Below are positions 37,001 through 43,925 of a stretch of 64,000 bases of DNA, piece after piece. Location: NCBI GenBank assembly GCA_038496675.1, contig CM076652.1:3990729-4054728 (forward strand), given 5' to 3'. Position numbers and translations under genes: made by a program. Source of the DNA: Rachycentron canadum (taxonomy: Eukaryota; Chordata; Actinopteri; Carangiformes; Rachycentridae). Within the stretch, counting starts at the first letter, position 1. Each line of letters starts with the position of its first letter. The notes under the pieces were generated by a model, which searched no databases, had not been told where the DNA came from, and was given only the letters and a program-made list of their open reading frames with translations.

Positions 37001-40000
37001 AACTGGAATATATGACTTTGTGTATTAATAAAAACAACTGTACGGACCATTAACTTTGGTACTCATGCCAGTCTAGACAATCTAGATAAGGAAAAAGCCA
37101 GTTCAAGCCTCAGGTCTTTCAAAGACCTGGTGTCTGAACTGGGACACAGCTTAAAAGAGCTGCCAGGTGCCTGAGGACCAGTGCTAACAGACACCTGGCA
37201 GCTGAATCCAACAACAAGCACCTACAACAATACAAGCCAAACTCAAGAATGAGCAAGTGCTTTTTACAATTACATTTACAAGTTGGAACTACAGCCTGAC
37301 TGATCCATCTACAGGACTGATAATTGATTTTTAGCTTATCATAGACATGTTGGTTTCAATGGCCATTTTGGCAGAAGACAAACATGTAATTGCAGGGGGA
37401 AAAATTCCAAAGCTATTGTATGATTGAAGTGATTTATTAACAGGAGCATTTTTTTTTTTTTTTATGCGTTCCTTAGAATAACAGAAGAGAAATGGCAGCA
37501 AGTAATAGGAAGACAAATAAAGAACAAGATGCAACAAATGTTCCCAGTCGGATATGAAAGGGGGATGTGGCAATTCAAGGTTGGCAGCCCAATCTCAACA
37601 GATCGTCTGTTCAAATCAATCAGTGTCAACCTTAAAAAAAAAATCTGAATCTTTTTCTAAATTATTGTCACCAGAGCAATGTGGATCAGTCTGAATCCTA
37701 TAAGGACAATTCAATTGTTTGCTTATAATAAAACTTTGGCTATTTCCAGTTTAAGAGCTAAAGGGATCTCACAGTTGCAAACTCTGTCTTCTTAACTAAT
37801 GGTGAAGAACTTGCGGCACAGAGTTGGATATCTGAGGTTGATCCCGTCGATCCCAGTGAAAAGCTACCTTTGCCAACTGCCAGCTGTACATCATGTGTTG
37901 TAGCATGGAAACCTTCCTCAGGTTCAGTTACACAAATACTCCACATGAACAGGTGTATTTACTGACAGCAAGTCCGTCCCTCTAACTGACTGACAGGTTT
38001 CAATACATGATTAACAACCAACAAATTCCAAAACGCACATGAAATACGCAAAACACTGTTGTCAGAGGTTTAACAATGAATACAATAAGTGTAAATATAA
38101 TTGAAGTAAACACCTGGAAACAAGTATGATGTTAATCATCCTCTGCAAAGAGGGAATATCTATTAAAAAAATAAATAAATTCAGTTTTCGAAAATGCAAA
38201 TTGATTTGGCCCTGAGCTGTGACAGTTTCCCCCTGAGCCAGATGTTTGATCCCATTCAAACCCCCCCCCCGTCGCCAGCTTATTCACACAAGCATTTGAC
38301 TGTAGACGATTTATGCTTTTGAATGAACGAGGACTGCAACATTGCTGAAATCCTTGCCAAAGATCACTCGTATCCTACAGTCCCAAGTTGAAATATCGGG
38401 TTTGGTTTTCTGCCTCTGTCTTGAATTGTTGATAAAAATGAGGCCGCACGTGGGAAATAAAAACCGTGAGTGAAGGACACTGGACTTACCAATGGAGTGG
38501 TCTGCACCTGTTGATTTTGTGTAGGCCAGGAAAGCAGCCAGAAGGAAGATTGAAGAAAGAAGTTCAGCTCTGCCAACCACACCTGTGACCTGATGATAAA
38601 CAGTGACGGCAGTCAGTAATTCAGCCCATCTATGCCGATTTAGTAAGAGCATTTCTTAAAACGGACTTAATTTAATTAACCTTTGGGGAAGTGTAGGAGC
38701 AGATCCCACGATAGGATATTCCTGATACACCTTGGGTAAACGAATATAGAGGATAAAGCTCTTTTCTAGTCACTTTGAAAACATTACACACTTGCCTACA
38801 ATTGGCAAAATGCATGTTTTTAGTCCTCGAATCCAGATGTGAAAACAGGTCTTTTCAGGTAAATCATCCGAAGAGACAGCAAGCAGATATACATCCCCGT
38901 ATAGTAGGCTCTCCGACAGCATCGTCTGTCCTTTGTGTAAATGATGACTGCCCTCATGTGGAAGAAACAACATTCTCACTTCTACCACAACCAAAGGTCT
39001 GAGTTCTTAGAAACTGACTTAAATTAAAACCACCCATAAGGCCCCACAAATTCTTCCACAAAGAATTTCATAATGCAAACACTTCATGTGCCTAGTGTGT
39101 ATCCCTTACGAAAGCATTTAAAAGAGTTACTACTTCCTGGAAAAAGGTATTAACACTGAGATTAAACAAGGCACATGCATTGTGCTCTTAATGTTTGTCA
39201 GTTGGTAGCAGGGTAAATAGTTCAGCGGCTGCAATCAGTAACTTGTACATATATCACTGTCATTTGAATGGGTCTGTAAAGCTCAAGAAACCTGCTACAC
39301 AAACAGTACTCACAATACCCACGTACACCTGTTATCAGGCAGCCGCACTACTGCGGCTACTACAGCTCATTTGATAATGTACCTAAAGTCTCCATTTGTC
39401 TCCTCCTCCCATTTTTGATGTTTTCATTTTATTAGACTGCTGTAAAACCTAGCAAAGAACTGCATTATCCAAATAAGTCCAGGCCAACTTTGTGTTATCA
39501 CTTCTCACCAACAAATGCATCCACTCTGATTAGGTCATATAACAAAAAAGAAAGACAGAGAAACCAAATTTTCAAAGTAATGAGGGAATCTAACGACCAT
39601 GCATTACACCTGCTTAGAGACTGCCTTAAAATGGGTCTTGTTGGCACATCAAATCAAATTCAACAGAATGTTAAAAAGGCCGAGTAAGGTTTCCTCAATT
39701 TGAATGAATTACTCAGACTACAAATCCCATTTCATGTCTGTGTGTACAGCATTGGGTCGTAGCTTTTCAGTGGGTGCCTAAGTGTAATGCCATTTTAGAG
39801 TCTTCACATACGGTTGTGGAGCACACTAAATAATTTGTATATGAAGGTACTTGGAGATGCTAAAAATAAATAAATAAAAAGCTGAAATGTCCATTCCAAA
39901 TGACAGATAACAAAAAAAAAAAAAAAGAAGACACTGACAAAGACGTGGGGAGACACAGGGACTCTTTGTACGCACTTATCATGAAGGGACCTTCAGTGCT

Positions 40001-42339
40001 TGGAGCATAACTCAAAAACAAATGATCTGTTCAGAGAGATTCCAGACGGCGATAACATGTAGGGCATTTGCTGGAGTAACTCTAAGGGCTCATTTGTGAG
40101 GCAAATTGTTTCCATTCAAGAAGTCTGAGAGAGACTGTATAGATTAGAGAACACCATGAGGGAGATTGGCGCAGCGGTGCATGCTGTGTAACAGTAGCGC
40201 TCCTCCTAAAGAGGCAGAATGTTTCCCTTGTTTTTCTGCTCTGGTCAGGGCCTGTCTGGTCATCAGTTCAGCTGTGATGAATAGGATGAATTACAAGTCC
40301 TAATTGGGGAAGAAGCTTTTCAGATAGGCCCTATTGAAGAGAGTGAGATTAAGATCAAATGATCAACAATGAGCAAAAAGGTTTTTGGTTTCTGATCAAG
40401 TTCACACAACTTGTGATCTCGATAACAACGTACAGCATAAAACAATGTCCATTGCTAAAGGAAAAGGATTGATAACCACCGCACAGAGAAAGTTGCAGCA
40501 AATCCAGTTGCCTTAATCCCCTTAGAAGGAAGTCCATAGCATGTGGTTAATCAGTCTACAACAGAGGATAGGGGGCCATGGATAAGGTACATTCACAACC
40601 CTAGCAGGACATTACGGGGGAAGGAAGGAATTTTTCACCTATTGGTTGCCATTATATTATTTCCAAAAATCATAAAAACCAATGTGAATTAGATTGCCAG
40701 CTGTGGCTCAGAGGGTGGAGCAGGTCGTCCAATAATTGGATGGCTGATGGTTCCCTGGCTCCCTCAGTCGGCATGTTGAAGTGTTCTTGGGCAAGATACT
40801 CAACCCCAGATTGCCCAAATTGTGCGTTAGAAAAGTAGAAAGCGTTGTATTGAAGTGAATGTGTCTGGCTATGAGGCTCCACCCTGCAGACAGCGGTGAT
40901 GGGCATGTTGGAGCAACGCTGAGTCAGTTACAGCAGTGTTGTGTACAAGTGATTTCCTTATCCTCCTCCTCTGTTCAGTGAGGTCGCTTTTATACTTTGT
41001 AGTATATATCAATTTTGGACTTCAATCTGATGGTTTGTAACCTCACACTAATGTTCAATGCATTTGTGGATGGTTGCATTTCATGACATTGTGATTTTGT
41101 TGCCCCTGTAATATTTGGTTACACAGTCATTTATGGATGATTGTGGACTAAGGATCAACTTGGCATGTTTTACATGCTTTAAAGCTCAAGTGGGTGGTGA
41201 AAATCAAATGGAAGAATATTGCACTAGTAATGGTTTGTTTGGACAATGGCATGACAAAACCACCTATCTGATGCTTACAGTGTGGCTATAATATCCCTGA
41301 CTTAGTATTTCTCCAGTGTGAGGTCATTCCTGATCTTTCAAGTGTGGTGGGGCATCACTTTGTGACGGGACATCAATTTAGAAAGGGGACTCACTTGTCG
41401 CTGAAGATAAATTATGTATTTTTTTGCCTAGAACTGAAGACGTAGAAAACATGTCTTTTGGGTGACCCCATGCTGCACTAGTGACTGTGGCGTTTTAACT
41501 AATGAATGCCCTGAGAAAGACATCACATTAATACAGCAATAGTCTCTTGCCATAATATACATTACATAACTTGCCTTGCCTTCAGCCAGTAAATATATAC
41601 TTACAGCTTCAGTATGGATGGGATGCACAGCAAACAACAAAGCTGCCACCAAGCTGGAAGTCCTGTCCAGGAACAATCTGCACACTCTCAAGAAAAGCAC
41701 ACATACTACGCCGTGTAAAACCACATTGAAGAGATGGTACGAAGCTGCGCTCAGCTCACTGAAGAGGTAGTTCAGTCGAAAGGTGAATACAGTGAGTGGT
41801 CGATAAGATTTATGGCTCCGCTCCTGTGGTGAGACACACATTTATGTTATCGTATGCAGGTGAATTGACAGATTGAGACATTAAAAGCTTACAGTTGTTA
41901 AGGGTTAAGTGGTTAAGCTTTTGAGTGATTCTTTAATTTAACCTCAAACTGTAAGGCTGTAACTGAATTCCTTCAAGTTTCACTGGACAAATATACTGTA
42001 AATTTAGTTGTAAAACTGCAAATTAACAAACCCTGATTCTAAACATAAATCCTAGGGAAACGTCAAGCTTTTAAAAACAATGCATTTTTTTGTCAGAGTT
42101 AACTAAACATACTGATAATTCATGGAGGTATGTGCTGGAACAACATTTACCTCAGCCATGGGCGTTCCCCAGAAGTCATTGAGGAATAGGTTGCGGAGAG
42201 GGGTGGAGGGCCGCAAGTCCTTGTTGTCAAGGATTGCTGAGACATCATCAAACACAAAGCCGCACGACAGACTGTTCCAGTAACATCCCACCACCAGTCC
42301 AGTCAAAAGTAAAATCTCCTTCCATGACACGACAGCCAT
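19504..42339 (-). CDS. tmtc3: TMTC3, transmembrane and TPR repeat-containing O-mannosyltransferase 3 (complete, 13 coding exons)
   Basis: The coding exons, in transcript order on the minus strand, are 42339-42151, 41823-41605, 38589-38490, 36623-36508, 36124-35952, 32571-32319, 30085-29937, 28174-28054, 27842-27731, 25630-25527, 23832-23663, 22880-22654 and 20381-19504 (stop TGA at 19506-19504). The lengths sum to 2811 nt, giving 936 residues, close to the roughly 915 of the human protein, and every junction keeps phase. The start ATG sits in a good Kozak context (G at -3, G at +4) and gives MAVVSWKEILLL. The family (TMTC1-4) consists of ER multipass GT-C-type enzymes that transfer O-linked mannose to cadherins. 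An N-terminal hydrophobic segment is followed by FVFDD (D31-D32), the acidic pair expected in the first luminal loop. Further hydrophobic segments, the DUF1736 region (about residues 260-335) and TPR repeats (about 425-800) follow. The identity is very secure; exact splice points were inferred by eye. Confidence 0.96.
20436..20592 (+). mobile_element. tRNA-derived SINE, 5' part (copy 1)
   Basis: It has a Pol III box A-like TGGCTCAGGCAG at 20442-20453 and a perfect box B GGTTCGATCCC at 20485-20495. GAGCAAGATACTGAACTCCA follows, the body typical of an abundant fish repeat. It lies in the last TMTC3 intron, in antisense orientation. Its usual 3' tail is found about 600 nt away at 21181-21272, so the copy is split by other repeat sequence. 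Confidence 0.75.
20593..21060 (+). mobile_element. LINE 3'-end fragments (two C-terminal tails)
   Basis: The plus-strand translation of 20640-20780 reads FEPLPSGRRLQFIRTTT and KNSFF, and that of 20905-21012 reads LWNSLPPELRQAASSV and FKTLPK. Both are C-terminal tails typical of reverse transcriptases of fish non-LTR elements (CR1/L2/Rex1-like). An AT-rich stretch separates them. Only ends remain, as expected from 5' truncation. They lie between the two parts of the SINE, in a TMTC3 intron. Confidence 0.65.
21181..21272 (+). mobile_element. SINE 3' tail (continuation of copy 1)
   Basis: The phrase GTAAAGCACTTAGAGTGATT, then AAGACTAGAAAAGGGCTTTG and GCATTTACCATT, is the usual end of the repeat begun at 20436. 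The intervening 590 nt are LINE-derived and AT-rich. Confidence 0.65.
21992..22032. repeat. 41-nt A run
   Basis: Uninterrupted poly(A) on the plus strand, so poly(T) in the TMTC3 transcript sense. An equal-length run lies at 19097-19137. Confidence 0.9.
22654..32571 (-). CDS. tmtc3: TMTC3 exons encoding DUF1736, last membrane helices and first TPRs (residues 266-644)
   Basis: Exon 32571-32319 (residues 266-350) carries [20 protein letters not shown] and then NAWLLLNPSELCCDWTMG, the hallmark of the DUF1736 region. Exon 30085-29937 (351-399) encodes [20 protein letters not shown], another signature segment, and YVPSMGFC. Exon 28174-28054 (400-440) ends the membrane part and carries NWDWESEYTLF, where the cytosolic- or luminal-facing repeat domain begins. 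Exons 27842-27731, 25630-25527, 23832-23663 and 22880-22654 encode successive TPR helices, for example KLWNNVGHALEN, GAHMNVGRTYKNL and LWYNLAIVNIEMKDPSEALK. The exon ending at 23663 is followed by GC instead of GT (see the splice-site entry). Residue matches to the mammalian protein run along the whole length. Confidence 0.93.
23661..23663 (-). promoter_or_regulatory. tmtc3: Non-canonical GC-AG splice donor of TMTC3
   Basis: The exon ends ATTAGCAG and the intron begins GCAAGAG on the minus strand. The next exon begins AGGGGAGCTACTG after a CCCAG acceptor at 22881-22885. Joining AG to A gives Arg and the protein QAYISRGELLL, which matches the family without gap. No GT nearby would keep this frame and residue match. 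The match to the known minor class (AG before GCAAG) is good. This is direct reading plus general splice knowledge; RNA evidence would settle it. Confidence 0.82.
24003..24650. mobile_element. MITE (outer) split by a second MITE
   Basis: The left part (GAGTCTGAAATCAC, GGACTATATAGTGAGG) and the right part (TAGTGGACTAAATAGGGAGT, GGTGAGTGATTTCTACACAG) are inverted-repeat ends of one element. The two ends are separated by a complete hAT-like MITE at 24176-24482. It lies in the TMTC3 intron 23833-25526. Confidence 0.55.
24176..24482. mobile_element. hAT-like MITE, 307 bp, complete (inner)
   Basis: The ends TAGGGCTGCACGAT and ATTGTGCAGCCCTA are terminal inverted repeats with one mismatch over 14 bp. 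The 8-bp flanks CTCACTTA and CTTGGTTA match at 5 of 8 positions, a worn 8-bp duplication as made by hAT transposases. It has no coding capacity. Confidence 0.7.
26436..26935 (+). mobile_element. L2/Maui-like LINE 3' fragment
   Basis: The plus-strand translation contains FLHLKNIARVRG, then LIHAFISSRVDYCNILLTG and IKQLQL, the C-terminal reverse-transcriptase part of L2-type elements. A (CTG)n-like slip follows at 26739-26758, then ITPIF-like coding and an AT-rich end GTGCTATATAAATAAACCTT typical of L2 3' tails. Stops and gaps make it dead. It sits antisense in a TMTC3 intron. Confidence 0.8.
27615..27629. repeat. C15 homopolymer next to TMTC3 exon
   Basis: A run of 15 C lies about 100 nt from the TMTC3 exon that ends at 27731, within its downstream intron. 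Confidence 0.85.
28852..29420. mobile_element. Possible non-autonomous hAT element
   Basis: The left end CGTTTCTCAAACTGTCTGAG and the right end, read inversely as CAGTGTTTCCTAAACTTTTT, form imperfect terminal inverted repeats of the CAGTGTTTCTCAAA type seen in hAT families. The interior has no coding frame. No clear 8-bp duplication is left. It lies in the TMTC3 intron 28175-29936. Confidence 0.45.
30505..30690. other. GC-rich intronic block
   Basis: Within the AT-rich TMTC3 intron 30086-32318 this block is GC-rich. On the plus strand it has CATCCCCAG at its middle (about 30600) and ATTACAG-GTGGTT at its end. It is not a recognised exon or repeat. Confidence 0.3.
30855..31010 (+). mobile_element. 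hAT-like MITE remnant (family A, copy 2)
   Basis: GGCTTTTGGACTGTTGCTTG, then TTCACCATTAATTAAGGAAA and TTGATCATGAAAATAACTGT, correspond to the body of the MITE family seen at 8690-8957. It is strongly diverged. Confidence 0.45.
32785..33005 (+). repeat. Interspersed teleost repeat (unclassified)
   Basis: CCTGCATGTCTTTGGGCTGT, ACACACAGAAAGGCCCCAGC, CGGACCCTCTTGTTGTGAGG and CAGTGCTCACCACTGCACCA are the core words of a frequent fish repeat. It lies in TMTC3 intron 32572-35951 and includes a C run at 32904-32912. Confidence 0.65.
33006..35951. other. TMTC3 intron, nothing recognised
   Basis: AT-rich sequence with A/T runs (33581-33592, 34461-34476) and a G run (35152-35159). A GC-richer unique block lies at 34910-35110. 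No exon or RNA gene was recognised. Confidence 0.45.
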
Positions 42340-42364
42340 GGCTGACCAAAGCCGTCATTGATCA
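35952..42364 (-). CDS. tmtc3: TMTC3 exons encoding the N-terminal membrane half (residues 1-265)
   Basis: The start exon 42364-42151 has 25 nt of 5' UTR after an AG acceptor, then residues 1-63. Exon 41823-41605 (64-136) includes SYRPLTVFTFRLNYLFSEL and ends at AVHPIHTEA, which joins VTGVVGRAELL in exon 38589-38490 (137-169). That loop is strongly conserved in the family. Exon 36623-36508 (170-208) carries a hydrophobic helix and then CKEQGITVVGICC. Exon 36124-35952 (209-265) ends in RVQVIQSQLPVFT. Phases are 0, 0, 1, 0 and 2 at the successive ends. The five introns from 42151 down to 32571 are 0.3 to 3.4 kb. The longest (38590-41604 and 32572-35951) hold a SINE fragment and a teleost interspersed repeat respectively. 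No missing or broken residue was seen. Confidence 0.93.
37158..37203. other. 12-bp perfect inverted repeat in TMTC3 intron
   Basis: AGCTGCCAGGTG (37158-37169) and CACCTGGCAGCT (37192-37203) are exact reverse complements around a 22-nt loop. It lies in the intron 36624-38489, which otherwise holds no recognised feature. Confidence 0.6.
38590..40680. other. TMTC3 intron, nothing recognised
   Basis: Unique AT-rich sequence with an A run at 39911-39925. No exon, RNA gene or repeat family was recognised. Confidence 0.45.
40690..40905 (+). mobile_element. tRNA-derived SINE fragment (copy 2)
   Basis: GCCAGCTGTGGCTCAGAGGG (with a box A-like core), GGTCGTCCAATAATTGGATG, GTTGAAGTGTTCTTGGGCAA and GATACTCAACCCCAGATTGC are the same family as the copy at 20436. 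Box B is degraded (GGTTCCCTGGC), so it is not a functional tRNA or Pol III unit. It lies antisense in the TMTC3 intron 38590-41604. Confidence 0.7.
42247..42358 (-). other. Short upstream ORF overlapping the TMTC3 start
   Basis: An ATG at 42358-42356, 19 nt upstream of the main ATG, opens a different frame that reads about 36 codons across the true start and ends at a TGA near 42249. Its context is weak (T at -3), while the main ATG has G at -3 and +4. It is therefore a possible leaky-scanning regulator and not a protein gene. Nothing suggests that the peptide is conserved. Confidence 0.45.
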
Positions 42365-43132
42365 CTGAAAAGGAAAACAAAGGGGATCTGATTTCAAAAG
42401 CAATGACACCAGCGTGTGGAAAACAGGCACCTTGTTGAGTAGATGGGTTTAGTCCATTTTCAAGACAACCAGTCCATCATACTAACAATGCAAAGGACTT
42501 GGATGGTAAGTTCACGCACAATAATGTTTCACAACTCTCCTCCTCCCCCCTAACTTGCCTCCTTGACACAATATTCCACGTTATAATGGCTCACGATTTG
42601 TTAGGCCAACATTATCCCCGTTTGACCACCTTTGCCATCTGCCATCCTATTCTTCTGGGCTGTGGATTATTTTTGATGTAGGTTTTTGGAAATGTAGCCA
42701 AGAAGCTGAACTACCCAACAAATAAAAAAAAAGGGCAGGATATTACCATACATGGTGAAAAATCAGATCCGGTCCAGAAACCGGTCCGACACAGTGACAG
42801 CTGGCTCCAAAATTAATGGAGGGTGTACCTTGGCTGCAGCCTAAACCATTGCTGATGAATATTGGGAGTGGTTAAATAGCTATATAACTGCAAGTGCTGC
42901 TTAAATTGATAAAATTTGAATTTATCCCGGTCGACGGCAATAATATATATATAGATTACAATGAATATCAAGCCGCATTCTCTGTTATTTTCAAACTGGC
43001 TGCTGCTACATAACGTTAGCTAACGACAAAGCTACCTTAGCAGCTAATGGTAGCTAGCTTGATGCCAGTGTGTAAAGCGGATACGGGTAACGCAGACTTT
43101 TCTTTTGGGTCCTTCGTGATTTTCCTACTCAC

Positions 43133-43260
43133 CGTGTCTGTAGCAGGGCAGGCGGTGACTGCAGGGGTGATTTCAAAAAACTTGGGATGGTTACAAACAC
43201 ATACGTTGCACACAATTCAGCAAGCGGCATTGGCATCCACTCCAGCAAGCTAGCCTCAAC
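43133..43260 (-). other. tmtc3: TMTC3 5' non-coding exon (right, 5' limit uncertain)
   Basis: A strong minus-strand donor (ACACG then GTGAGTAGG) lies at 43132-43133, and the acceptor before the start-codon exon is at 42365-42366. The intron would be about 770 nt. The 5' end cannot be read from the sequence; the limit given stops just short of the ETS motif at 43274. The exon has no long open frame. Several ATG triplets would be upstream of the main start if transcription begins this far out. Confidence 0.6.
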
Positions 43261-43920
43261 GCATCACCGCGATCACTTCCGGGGCAGAGGTGACCGCGCA
43301 AGTTAAACGTTAGCTAGGGTAGACTAGGTGTTATTTTCTGACAAACTTCAGCGTGTGCCGCCAATTACCAAGCTCAAGGCGTGGTTTATCAGTGCCGTGT
43401 CTTAGTTTTATATCCGCAGTGCCTCTGCTTTGTGGTAAAGTTTCTTGCAAGTGTGTCCTCGCCGCTTTTTTTTTTTGTTTTGTTTTCTTGTGGGCTAGCT
43501 TCATTAGCTAACCGTTGTTGTCAGTGGTAACCTAGCAGCCAAAGCATCACACTATGGAAACCTCAGGATAGTTGTTTACTCTAATTTTAACATATATATG
43601 GCCTTTAACTCCCGTCTATTATATTTTCCATGTCTCGCCGAGTGACCTTGAATTTAACGTTTAAACGTATAAACCACAGGGACCAACGTTAGCAAAGCGA
43701 CGCGTGACAACGAGTGGAGTTGTTTGGTCGCTTCATTTCTCACGGTTTATGAAGTGAAGTGCCTTGTTTTAAACGTCGTCACAACCGTCGGTGTATTAGA
43801 AGAATAAGACTGATATAATGTTTAGTCGTGACTTAGCTCACCAGCTAACACTAACGGCCTGTAGCTATCGCTGTGCTGTCTGCTGAGTTGCTGGTTGAAA
43901 TCTTTACAAACACGCTGCAG
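43261..43920. promoter_or_regulatory. Bidirectional TMTC3-CEP290 promoter region
   Basis: The two genes diverge from a spacer of about 0.8 kb between the TMTC3 5' exon donor (43133) and the CEP290 ATG (43926). Seen in it are CACTTCCGGG at 43274-43283 (reverse CCGGAAGTG, a full ETS/GABP-type site), CCAAT at 43361-43365, CpG-containing stretches, no obvious TATA box, and the X-box-like motif at 43517-43531. CpG-rich, TATA-less, ETS-bearing spacers are common in divergent housekeeping promoters. The same head-to-head arrangement is known in mammals. Transcription starts cannot be placed from sequence alone. Confidence 0.75.
43517..43531. promoter_or_regulatory. X-box-like RFX site, GTTGTC-AGT-GGTAAC
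   Basis: The sequence GTTGTCAGTGGTAAC fits the X-box consensus RYYNYY, 1-3 nt, RRNRAC with a 3-nt spacer. The right half GGTAAC is ideal for RFX proteins and the left half GTTGTC differs from GTTGCC by one base. It lies about 400 bp upstream of the CEP290 start. RFX factors drive many ciliary genes, so the position makes functional sense. A single motif match can occur by chance. Confidence 0.5.
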
Positions 43921-43925
43921 CCAAG

